Notes under the pieces: model-generated | Told to the model about the DNA's origin: nothing | Databases searched by the model: none | Seen by the model: only the letters and a program-made list of their open reading frames with translations | NCBI GenBank assembly: GCA_034231615.1 | Contig: CM067304.1 | Location: 20,766,589-20,830,588 of the forward strand | DNA: 64,000 nt | Direction: 5' to 3' | Origin: Meghimatium bilineatum | Taxonomy: Eukaryota; Mollusca; Gastropoda; Stylommatophora; Philomycidae | Part shown: positions 42,579 to 55,500 of the stretch, piece by piece | How positions within the stretch are numbered: position 1 is the stretch's first letter | Layout: the number at the start of each line of letters is the position of its first letter | Program-made: the position numbers and the translations under genes

Positions 42579-45500
42579 TACTACTACTACTACTACTCCT
42601 ACTACTACTAACATTACTATGAATATACTAATATTCTCATATTATCAGATTCCTCGCTCTCTACTCCATCGGATGTTGATAAACTCTTCACCAATCTGAA
42701 GTCAACAAAAGTGTCTCTGTCTCTACCTAAATTTAAGATCGAGACACATTTAAATCTCAATAATCACTTGATAGAAATGGGCATCAAGGATGCCTTCACC
42801 GAGACGGCCAACTTTAAAGGGATAAGTAATAATAAAGGTAAATGTGTTGTTGTTTTGTTGTTGTTGTTTTTTGTTTTGTTTTATAAAGTCAAAATAATAT
42901 ACATTCATCGGTCCTCAAATTCCTACACCAGCGGTTCTCAATCTGGTGCTCCCGTAAAGGCATGTGCTAGCCCTATTCGAGTAAACAAAAAAAGAATATT
43001 TAAATAAATGGTTTTAGAAAGATTAATCATGGATGGAAAGGTTCCAGGGAAGAGAACAAGAGGCAGAACAGGACGTAGATGGCTACAGGATATTGAAGAC
43101 CTGCTGAGCAGAGCACTAGAGGAGGCTGGGCAGCTTGCACAGAACCGAGAGGCTTACAGAATTGCGGTGAGGATAACGTTCATCAAAGGACAAGTCACAT
43201 AGATGGAGAACCTATCCGTCCCAAGCTCCTCAAATTTTCAGGGAAGTAAAGTTTCTGCTAAATCTTCTTCTTCTTCAGCGTTCACTCTCAAACTCCTGCT
43301 GGATCTCCCTTGTAGCATGACCATAGGCCCAACTAGATTTCCAGCAGGATGTAGTCCAGAAAATGGAAATGCGTTGTGTCGCCATTTTATTTGCGCCAAT
43401 GGCCCGACACATCCGTCTTCGGTGGGTCTGCTAAATCAATAAATGCGACTTCAGCGGGAAGAACTGATCAGAAATTATAGACCTAAGCAATACATCTACA
43501 CATGGAACACGTCACGATATTTCAGCTGAGAACGATACACTGCCATCTAAAAGCACACTTAGATCGAATCGGCATCAGCGACTTTGTGGTCTTCATCTGC
43601 GGAGCAGCAACACGGACGCCAAACATACTATATGAGTGTCCATGATTCGCTACAACAGAACGACAATCTGAACCACAGGAACAACAACCAAAATCAAACC
43701 GCTCTTTACATGATCAAAATTTCTACTGAATGTTTAACAACCGAATGAAATTATTTGATGGAACATAGCGACCTCATATATTGGTGTGTACTGGCAGTAT
43801 AGTTGCGTCAACAAATGTTGTGTATGGGCAGTATAGACGACTCAATTGTTGTATGCTATCAGAATGAAGTGTAATATCAGTATAGTTGCGTCATTAAATG
43901 TTGAATAGTATCAGGAAACCAAGATGACCTACAACAAACCCCTCTCTATACATGAACAATATCGGACTGAATCTATAACTACTCACAAACAAAATAAAAA
44001 TGATGCTTAATACATCACTCATCTTGTCTGATTCGAGATCGTCATTGGTTGCATTGTTTATAATCTGTTTCGCCAGCAAATGAAAGGCACTGACCAGACA
44101 ATGGACAGTCAACTGGCATAACCAGTCCACAGGAGAAATACTTCATGCCAGTTGAAAAATAATTATGGGAGTAATTTATAGATAAAAACACTAATGAGGA
44201 GATGTTGAAAGAGTCAAATACGAGGCGAGATTTACTTATCTGAAGAATACACACCACCTCGGGAAGAAAGAATAATTTATTGTCGTGGTTTTCGTTGGTA
44301 AGTATTTATATACTGCGTGTCGTCTATTAACGCCGACAAACAAAATGTATGGATACAATCGAAACATGTAAAAACCTATTTTGATTGTACTCGTAATCCT
44401 TTACTGTCAATAGCCACCACTGATGACATTCTGATTGTACTCGTAATCCTTTGCCAATAGCCACCACTGATGACATTGGCTTACTAGCACACGATCGTCA
44501 AAGTATTCCATAAAGAAATTAGATATTTATAAACATTGAACAAGTCACTGCATAATCCTCTTTTTCTTCATCTTAAATCACAAACTTCTGCACATTAACA
44601 TGATGTAGTCAAGAGAACAGAATTTATTGTGACATTGTTTTAGGGCTAGGCTGCGATATGTATGCTTTTTGGCCTGATACATCCGACTTAGCATATCATG
44701 TGTGTCACTTTGAACCTCTATGTAATGAGACAGCCAACTCAATCATCAATAGCTCCGTAATTATGTTTCACGCTATATGTGATAGGTAAAAGTGTCGCTA
44801 TTCTTTGCTCCTCTTTCCTGGCCTGGAAAAACACTGGCGACTCATTTTCTGGAGACAATACGTTCTAGTAGTGTTCGTTATGTGGGTAAAGCATTGCTGA
44901 AGAACGCAGCTGAAGTAACAACTAGAAAGTGCAAACATTAGCGGGAAGTGTAACGATAATGGACTCCTTAAATATCATGATTCCAAACTTAACTTTTGCT
45001 GGTGAGATTCTTTCTGTGTGACGTAAAGATGTGACTTAAAGATGTGACGTAAAGATGTGATTTAAAGATGTGACGTAAAGATGTGACTTAAAGATGTGAC
45101 GTAAAGATGTGACTTAAAGATGTGACGTAAAGATGTGATTTAAAGATGTGACTTAAAGATGTGACTTAAAGATGTGACGTAAAGATGTGATTTAAAGATG
45201 TGACGTAAAGATGTGACTTAAAGATGTGACGTAAAGATGTGATTTAAAGATGTGACTTAAAGATGTGACGTAAAGATGTGACTTAAAGATGTGACGTAAA
45301 GATGTGACTTAAAGATGTGACGTAAAGATGTGACTTAAAGATGTGACGTAAAGATGTTATTTAAAGATGTGACTTAAAGACGTAAATTAAATGAGCCTAT
45401 AGTAGTGGGGGTAGTAGTAGTAGTATTAGTAGTCGCAGTGGTAGTAGTGGTAGTAGTAGTAGTAGTAGTAGTAGTAATAGTGGTAGCTGTGACGGTGGTA

Positions 45501-46461
45501 GTAGTGGTACTGGTAGTAGTAGTAGTGTGTGGTAGTTGTGGTCGTATTATTAGTGGTGGTAGAAGTGGTAGTACTAATAGTAGTGGTAGTAGTGCTTGTA
45601 ATATGCCATTGATTGGCAAAGGCATATTTTAAAATAACACGGTTGAAAAACATATGGAAAAAACAACAAAATGGAAACGAAAGTGATAATGTTGCGAACT
45701 TCTATTTTTCCGGTTGCAACATTCGGCTGTGAAACATGGACCCTAAGTAAAACAGTGGCAAAGAAGATCAACGCATTCGAGATGAAATGCTACAGAAAGA
45801 TACTTAGAATATCATGGAAGGAAAAACGAGAAACTCAGATATTAAGAACACACTGAAGATCCCAGGGTGTTGGTTACTAAACACAATAACAAAAAGAAGA
45901 ATACCTGGTGCATTAAAGAAGGGACAGACCAAGAAGACGATGGACTGACGACATTAAAGATAACATGGATATATATCGTTGGAAAATGCAAACCGCATCG
46001 CCCAAGACAGAGAGGGGTTCAGAGAGTTCATTAGGAAGACAACGTTCTGGAAAAAATACGTGACATGACACAGTGGTAGTAATGGTAGTATTGATAGTAA
46101 GGATTGTAGTGATAGTAGTGGTAGTAATGGTAGTAGTGGTAGTGGGGATAGTAGCAGTGGTAGTATTAGTAGTGGTGGCAGTAGTGGTGGTAGTAATGTA
46201 GTTGTGACAGTGGTAGTAATGGTAGTAGTGGTAGTAATGGTAGTAGTGGTAGTGGTGGTAGTACTGATAGTAGCAGTGGTAGTATTAGTATTAATAGTGG
46301 TGGTGGTAGTGGTGGTAGTAGTGTAGTTGTGACAGTGGTAGTAATGGTAGAAGTGCTAGTAGAAGTAGTAGTGGTAATAGTAGTAGTAAGAGTGGTAGTA
46401 ATAGTAGTTCTTGTGGTAGTAGTAGTAGTATGAGTTACAGTAGTCGGATTAGTAGTAGTAA

Positions 46462-46503
<42 letters not shown>

Positions 46504-49500
46504 TAGTAGTAGTAGTGGTAGTAGTAGTAGTATTGTAGTAATATTAGTAGTAATATTGGTGGCTGTGGAAGTATTTGTTTTAGTAGTAGCAGTGGTAATA
46601 GTTGTAGTGATAGTAGTTGTGGTAGTATTATCGGTAGTAGTAATTGTTTTTGTGCTATTGGTAATAATAGTAGTAGTTCTTCTTCTTCTTCTTTCGTTCA
46701 CTTGAAACATGTCTATATCTGTAATTCTGTCTCCTTAATAAAACTCACTGTCTTTTGTAGTTCATACAGTGTCCCATAGAGTTTTGATTCCAGTGTTGTT
46801 TCCTCTGGCCAATATGTCCGCCTCAGCGTTTCATGCTCAGAGCACTCTTGAAGTATATGTTTGGCACTCTGTGCTGCCTGTCCACATGTACACATGGCTG
46901 TGTTGCCAATCTTGAACTTTGTATACATGTGACTGCGGAGTCGGTTGTGTCCTGTTCTGAGACGTAGAATTATAACTTGTTCTGGTCTGTTCATAATATG
47001 ATAGTCATCTTGTGTTGGTGTTTGTGGCTTTCTTATTGATTTGATCATCTGTTTTTTCTGATGGTAGGTGATTGGTATATCTGGTTGGTCTTCGGCAGCA
47101 CCTTCCTTAGCCAGTTGGTCTGCTTTTTCATTTCCTGGTATTCCACAGTGAGAGGGTATCCACTGCATGGTTACCCTATACTGGTAAGACAATTCGCTAA
47201 GTAGTTTTTTCAAGTCTGTTAGTTTTTCAGACTGGAGAGCTTGAAGTACTGACCTTACATCTGTCAGGAATACCACAGGCTGTACGTCAGAGTTGGAGTT
47301 CAGCAGTTTTTTAGCTGCCACACTAATTGCCTGGATTTCTGCATCATAATTATTGCAGAATTTTCCTGTCGGTGTTCTGATTGTATCTCTAGGCTTGTGT
47401 GGATAATCTATATATACACCTGCACCTCCATTCCTCACGGCATTCTGTGCTGACCCATCTGTGTATACTCTGACCCATATATCTTGTGGATATTCCTCAT
47501 CCAGGAAACTGAGGGTGACTGTCCTTCGCTGCACACTTTTCTGTTCGTCCTCGCTTAGTATTCCTTTCACATGGGTCTGAATGTATATTGGCATTCCATG
47601 CCTTTCACTCCACGGGGTTTGTTCTGGTACAGGCCTTAAGGGGCTGTCAACTTCAGGTAGGTCTGTAAGTTGTCTGCGGAGTCGTTTAGCTTGATGGATA
47701 AGGCTGCTTCTTTTCAGTCGTCCCATTGCTAGATTTTGGAATCTTTCCTTCATTGGATGACTTGGCATACACTGAAACTTTTCTGCCTGAATTAGTACTT
47801 TTGTGTCTCTGCGTTCGCCAAGTGTTTGCATTCTTCCCATTTTCTGCATCTCTGCTATGGGTGTTGATTTCATTGCTCCCAACATTATTCTAAGTGCCTG
47901 GTTTTGCACTTTATCTGGATCTTGTAATGTGGTGTTTGATGCAGGACACCATGCAGCTGAACCATATTCCAGGTGTGGTCTTATGCCTTGCTGGTAAACT
48001 TTACTGAGTATATTACCACTAGCTCCCCATGTGGTTCCACTTAGTTTTCTCAGGATAGCTAACTTCCTCCTGGCTTTTGTTGTTGCTTTGTTTATGTGCT
48101 GCTTCCATGTCAGTTTATCATCAAAAGTAACTCCGAGGAATGTGGGTTGTTTGTCTTCTTTCAAGAGCTCTCCATCTATTTTGATATGACCGGCTTTTTG
48201 TTTTGGTGAGAGGGTGGGTAAAAAGTGTAGTGCTGCACTTATCTGTGTTAATGCTGACGCACCATCTATTAGCCCATAAGGTTAGGGCATCGATAGCTCT
48301 TTGTATTTGTTTAGTGGCCACAGTCGCATGTTCTTCTGTGCACCAGATCACCAGGTCGTCAGCATACATTGCCACTTTGATCCCGTGTGGTAGTTCAGCA
48401 ACTAGGTCATTGATGTAAACCAAGACGAGTGTGGGCGACAGGACTCCTCCCTGGGGGACTACATGACGCAGTAGAACTTTCTTGCTCTTGCGACCATCTA
48501 ATTGTACCCTGGCTCTTCTATTATGCAGGTATGCTTTTACCCATTTGTACATTCTTGAGCTAACTCTGCAATTTCGCAATTTCTTTAGGAGCCCTTCTTT
48601 CCAGACCTTATCAAATGCTTTCCTGAAGTCTATCCATGCTGCTAGTACCAGTTTCTTTTCTTGGAAGGCATCCTCAATCTCTTGGGAGAGGTAGGTTGCC
48701 TGATCTTCAGTAGAGTAGCACTGTCTGAAACCTGCTTGCTGTGATACCAGAAGGTTTTCACTTTCAAGGTACCACTGCATCCTAAGATTGATAATGCGTT
48801 CCATTGTTTTGCATAGACAGCTTGTGAGGCTGATGGGCCTGTAGTTGGAGACTGTGTTGCCATCTTTTCCTGATTTGAGGAGTGGTATCATTATTGCTTC
48901 TCTCCACGCCTGTGGTACATTACCCGTGGACCAGCTTGTGTTAAAGATCTGCAGTAGCTTTGCTCTTGCTGCAATTCCCAGGTTTCTAATCATTTCATTG
49001 GACACTCCATCAGCTCCAGGGGACTTTTTCATTTTCAATTTGGATATTGCATGCTCCAGTTCTCTCATTGTGATTGGTGCCTCCATGACTTCAGGTATAG
49101 GTTCGCCTTGTCCAATGTTTTGCTGGTTCTCTCGAACCTCCTGTTGTTTGTCAGGGCTGACTTTTATATTATTGTCTTCTGCAAAGGAATCTGCAAAGTA
49201 ATCAGCTGCATGTTTACCTGTTAAAATGTTTCTATCTTTATAAAGTGTGATCCTGGTATTTCTCCCTGTACCTTCATCATTTAGTTGTTTTACAAGTTTC
49301 CATAATTTCCTAGTATCTCTTTCTAGGTTCAGCGGCTCTGTTTTTCTTTCCAGCTACTCCGTCTGGCTTGTAACTCGGCTCTTTGAAATTTAGCCTTTGC
49401 TGATATTTGTTGTGATGTTCTTGGCCAGGTCTGTTCTCAGCCTGCTGCCTAGATGTTTCCATCTCATTTTGCAGCTTTTCCAGTTCATCACTCCAGTAGG

Positions 49501-52500
49501 GTTTGTAGTTTTTGCGTGCCCCCCTGGGTATGGTTTTACTAGCAGCATGTAGTATACATCTATTAAATTCACTCACTGCTCTATTGATGTCTTTGTCCAG
49601 GTTCATGTCCTTAGCTAGAACACTGGTTAAATGCTGGTACATTTTCCAGTCTGCCCTCTTATAGTTCCACCTAGTGAGCGTGCTGCTGTCCTTGGTAAAT
49701 TCATTGTGGATTTCCAGAAATACTGGTCTGTGGTCACTACCCCCAAGCTGCTTTCCAACGACACGTGTGATGTTCCATTCCAGGCCTGGTGAGTGGAATG
49801 CCAGATCTGGTGTAGAGGTGGTGTGCCATGCTCTCGAGTAGAAGGTTGGTGAGTCAGCTGGCTGGTTAATAAGGATGAGATTATTTTCATCCTGCCAGCT
49901 CTCAAGTTCCTCACCTCTCTTGTCGATATGATCGTAGCCCTAGCTCTGAGAGTGGCTGTTGAAGTCACCACACACCATAAGTCTCTCTTTATCTGGAATT
50001 GTGTCTAGTGCCAATGGTTTATCATTTGGGCAGTAGTAGTTCAGGAGATGGAATTCTGCACTGTCTGTTTTTAGGTGGAGCATCTGGTATTCTGCCCCTT
50101 CCATATATACTTCCAGCTGACATGCGCTGATATTGTTTTTAACAAGTGTCAGAATTCCACCCTTTCGCCTGTCCTTTCGGTCAGATCGGTAGCACTGGTA
50201 GCCTCTGATTTTGAATGCTATGTCGCTGCTGAGGTGTGTTTCTTGGATACAGCATATATTAACTTGTTCTTCACTGAGGACATTTTCAAGTTCCAATTTT
50301 TTGCTGTATCCATCTCTTTTACTGTTGACACCCTCAGCATTCCAGTGCATTATTTGTATTGGTCGTTTAAAGTTTGTTTGGCCAGTAGCTCTATTCCCTT
50401 GCCTCCTGGCTCCTCGAGGCAATTGAGAAGGACTTTCAGTAATTGAGGTTGGGCCCTTTCGAGGTATAGGGCCCGGCACCGTCCCTGCCTGAACGTCCGA
50501 CACAGGGCAGGCACCATAACTATTTATAGATGTAGACATGTTTCCATTGTGTTTTGTGCGTGGCATCCTGATTATCTGTGCGCCTTTTGGCTGGATGCCT
50601 CCATCTTCAGTACTCTGCTTACTTGGGCAGGACTATGGTCCTGCTCGAATTGGACTGCCCGACCAGTCTTAGTTTCCAGCCCCTGATGGCTGAACTAAGC
50701 CCCATTACCACGGCACGGTGCTGGCCTTGATGGGGATAGTAGTAGTGATAGTGGTACTAGTTTGTTTGTTTTTGTTTTTCGTTCGCTCCATTGTAACCAT
50801 CACGGATATCCGTGCGATTTCCACCGGGAGCGTGATTACGTTGTGCCACCGTTATGCGCCTTGTAGGCCTATCACATCCGATTTCGGCATGCCTTGACAA
50901 TTCGGGTGGGCTACCCTTAGCCTGTGACAGCCTCTATATCTGTCTCCAGGCACGCGTAGTGGAGACTCTTCGCCCAGACGATTTTTTGCTCTCGTCTGAC
51001 TCGAACGAGGTGTTCCACTGTCTATGAACTTGCCTCGTGTAATTGGACGTGCTGTGCCTGTGCCCATTGGGTACTGAACCGTTTCTCATCCGTGAGCCTG
51101 GTTCCTTAAGGGGAAGAACTCAACAGAGGAGTTGGAGCCTGGCTCTTTCGCCCTCTTAGCCGAGGTGTCATTCACCGACATCGTGTACCCCTTGTCCAAG
51201 TTCGAGTCTCACACCACGCGTTTGAGAGCAAGGCGTTCTCGAGCTGAGCGTCCTTGTCCCAATAGCGCCTGAGCCCATTAGGTACTGAACCCTTTCTCTC
51301 TTCAAGTGTATTTCCGGTGTAGGAATACCTGACAGTAGAGTTGGGCCAGGGATTCTTCTTCTTCTTCTTTCGTTCACTTGAAACATGTCTATATCTGTAA
51401 TTCTGTCTCCTTAATAAAACTCACTGTCTTTTGTAGCTCATACAGTGTCCCGTAGAGCTTTGAATCCAGTGTTGTTTCCTCTGGCCAATATGTGTGCCTC
51501 AGCATTTCATGCTCAGAACACTCTTGAAGTATATGTTTGGCACTCTGTGCTGCCTGTCCACATGTACACATGGCCGTGTTGCCAATCTTGAACTTTGTAT
51601 ACATGTGACTGCGGAGTCGGTTGTGTCCTGTTCTGAGACGTAGAATTATAACTTGTTCTGGTCTGTTCATAATGTGATAGTCATCTTGTGTTGGTGTTTG
51701 TGGCTTTCTTATTGACTTTATCATCTGTTTTTTCTGATGGTAGGTGATTGGTATATCTGGTTGGTCTTCGGCAGAACCTTCTTTAGCCAGTTGGTCTGCT
51801 TTTTCATTTCCTGGTATTCCACAGTGAGAGGGTATCCACTGCATGGTTATCCTATACTGGTAAGACAATTCGCTAAGTAGGGCCAGGGATAAATCGTTGT
51901 CCCTTTTATGCCTGAGCGCATCGAGTACGGAACCCTTTCTCTTCGCGAGCAAATTTCCGGTTTAGGAAGGCTCGACATTAGAGTTGGATTAGGTCTTCTT
52001 GCTTTACCAAACGCCAATGAATGGGTCTGGGTCTCTGCCTGTAAGGAACACAGGTAACTAGAAGCTCGACTCGAGCTGACGGATCTTGTAGTTCCCCTTT
52101 CCTAGGAACTTTTCATTTTCTATTTGCAGTTCGCGCTGCCCTCTAGCGCTGTTCTGCCCTTTTATTGTTTCATTGTACCCGGTATGAAATATATTTGTCT
52201 CTCGCCATGCATCCACCTTTACGTGCATTTTACATTGTCCGCCCCTCCAATGTTCGGACTGGACTGACTAGCTTCACTGTATGTCGACAGTGTCGCTATA
52301 TGTGGTGCTGCTGGTTGTGTCGGAGATATTGTCTGTCTCTTGTGCAGTCAAATCTCTTTCCATCTGCTACCTCCACATTCTCGGACACGATCCCCAAATG
52401 ATTTGGCCAGAATCAGCACGAGCTGCTGTATTTCTGTTTCCAGAGTGCACCGCGTGGAGGTACATTTGGGATCTTGGTTATCTACTAACCCTGGGTCCGC

Positions 52501-55500
52501 CTAGAGCAATGCGTTCCCTTTGCACCCCAGTGGTACTAGTGATAGTAGTAGTAATGGTAGTAATAATAGTGATAGTTGTAGCAGTGATAGTAGTAGTAGT
52601 GATAGTGGTACTAGTGATAGTAGTAGTAATGGTAGTAGTAGTAGTGATAGTTTAGTAGTGATAGTAGTAGTAGTTATAGTAGTAGTAGTGATAGTAGTAG
52701 TTGTGATAGTGGTAGTAGTGATAGTGGTAGTAGTGATAGTGGTAGTAGTGATAGTGGTAGTAGTGATAGTGGTAGTAGTGATAGTAGTAGTTGTGATAGT
52801 GGTAGTAGTGATAGTGGTAGTAGTGATAGTAGTAGTAGTGATAGTGGTAGTAGTGATAGTGGTAGTAATGGTAGTAGTAGTAGTAGTAATAGTAATAATA
52901 GTAGTAGTAGTAGTTGTAGTACTTGTAGTAGTAGTAATTGTAGTAGTTGCAGTGGTAGCAGTAGTTCCCAATGAACACATACGTCAAGTCATGTATAATG
53001 GCCATGCTGATCACATTGGCTGAACATACAGAAGCATCTATAATTGCTAATGGACCCAAACTCTTTCTTCACCAACTGTTCTTCTTTCCAACCCTCACTA
53101 GTGGATCATAACCGTTGCCTGCATGCAACAGCAACCACACCACCGAAACCGCTTTGCGTTTAAAATCAGTGAAGGCGGCTAATGGGCTCTGGACCCATAA
53201 CTTCTGATGTATAGGCTCATGTCCTGCCAAGCATGTAAAGTCTGGATGCGGCGGACTGCGCATAGGAGCTCAGTTAATATATGCCACTGGGCATAAAGGC
53301 GTCATTCAGCTCGCGTTGTAAATCGTCAAAGAGCACAGTTGGACAGTAAGGCCGAGTGCGGTCATTTACTGCACTACGACACACACTCAGTTGTCTTGAC
53401 TCGTCTTGCCACTGAAACCATATGTGTAGGGGCGAGAGGGTGATACAGACGATATTATCGCAACTCTCCCTCACTTGAATCCAATTTTCATCGCCCAAGT
53501 CATAGCTTTGATCATTTTCAAACACTTATTTTTTCGTCCTGGACAGTCTATGCGAGATACACTGGACAGCTTAACTCTTTCCACATTTGGTACCTAAGAA
53601 ACCTCATGGGAATACATTATTTGGATTAATTAGCAGACACGTAAATCCTTTAAATCGCCAGTATACAAAGTATCCATCCCCTTTTGATTGGGTCCCAACT
53701 CCGCTGAACCGACATCATCGTCCATATGCGAAACAAGCACCTTCCAAAGAGATTAATTTTTGGAGAGCTGTATGATGGTAAACGTCCAAGCGGTGGGCAG
53801 AAAAAGCGCTTTAATGATCACACATTTAAAGAACTCTCTCAAACACTGCAGCATCGATCCTAGCTCCTGGAGACTACCGATCTTCATCACTCAGCTGGGG
53901 ACACCCAGATCACTGCTGGCATCACTAAATGTTTAAAAAAAAATAAAGAACACTGCTGGCAATTTACAAGAGACGGAAGCGGAATGAAAAATATGAAAAC
54001 TCTCCTACTCAGGACACTTTACGCTCCTGCATGCACTGCAGTAGATTCTTCCTGGAACGAATCGGACTCATAGGGCATCGCGAACTCACAAATCAAAACC
54101 AAATTAAAAAAGGTAACGGTTTGTCCCATGTCAGCAACCTGCCGTCGGGAATGAAGATAACTCTTCGTGTACCAACTATTAGGTGAGGTGGCCAGTTCCC
54201 TTCCTTGCTGTCTTTATGCGTCAGGTACTCATTTACAACTGAGTCAACTGGAGGAGTAGTCGTGTCAAGCGAGAAATCACAAACCGGATTTTATTTTGTC
54301 CGGACGTGGTTTCGAGCCTGGCACGCTGCAACCTAGTGATAGAAGCTATCATCTAGAGTATGAAAGATATTCGTCATTGCTTTGATTCAGAGAGACGGTT
54401 GATTCCCTGTCTGGATTATCATCTAGAGTATGTATATATATATTGATTATAGGCATTGATTCAGAAAAACGTCAAGTATGTAGATATTTAGTATTTTCTT
54501 GGAAGCTTTTTGATGCTGCAATCTTCAATATTGTGAAATAAATAAACTTGTTATAAGTCGGAGTTCACCAGTGGAGTCTTTAATATTATATCAGTTGGAT
54601 ATAAGTTGTCAAGAATACAGTACTATACGGTAATATTATGTCAGTCCCCATCGAGGCCAACTCCTTGACATGGAGATGGGGCTTAGTCCAGCCAACAGAG
54701 GCTGGAAACTAAGATTGGTCGGGCCAGCCCAATATCGAGCATAGCCACAGTTCTGCCCAAGAATGCACAGGTGCGGAAGTCGGAGATACTAGGCCAAGAG
54801 GTGCACCAGCAACCATGGTATCATGCAACCCGAATAGTTGACATGTCTGCACAACAAAATTATAAATATCGTCATGGTGCTAGCCCTGTGAAGTTCCCCC
54901 AGGCAGGAGCAGTGCTGTATTCTGAACCTCGACAGAATCCACTCCCAGCTACTGGAGATCCCTCTAGTCTAACTTGTGGGGCCAGGAGGCAGAAGAAGAA
55001 AGCGACTGGCCAACCAGACAGGAAGACAACCCCTCTAAACATAATGCACTGGAATGCAGATGGAGTTAAAAATAAAAAACAGCTAGAAAATACTTTGCAC
55101 CAGAAAGAGATTAGTATTTTCTACATACAGGAAACCCATCTCATCGAAAAATAACTTTCAAAATACGAGGGTACCAATGCTTTAGAGTAGACAGGAAAGA
55201 TCGGAGGAAAGGCGGCATACTAACGCTGGTCAAGGATAACATCAGCGCCATAGAAACAAAAACTACAAGAGGAAGGTGCTGAATACCAGATAATTCGCAT
55301 AAAAGACAACTCCCTTGAATTGAACATACTAAACTTCTACTGCCCTAATGATATCCCACTAAACATGACCAGCATTAACATCCCGAACAAACACTTTCTG
55401 GCAGTTGGAGACTTTAACAGCCACTCCCAAAGTTGGGGATATAACAATTTAAACAGAAGAGGAGGAGAGATAAAAAATTGGCAAGATGATAACAATCTAA

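Noticed and set aside
41883..42614. A 243-codon frame made almost entirely of Val
   Set aside because: Trinucleotide (ACT)n read on the minus strand; no start context, no other composition, and it lies in an intron beside an exon acceptor.
52501..53059. Thr/Ile, Tyr/His and Ser/Asp repeat frames
   Set aside because: Shadows of the (AGT)n array in several frames.
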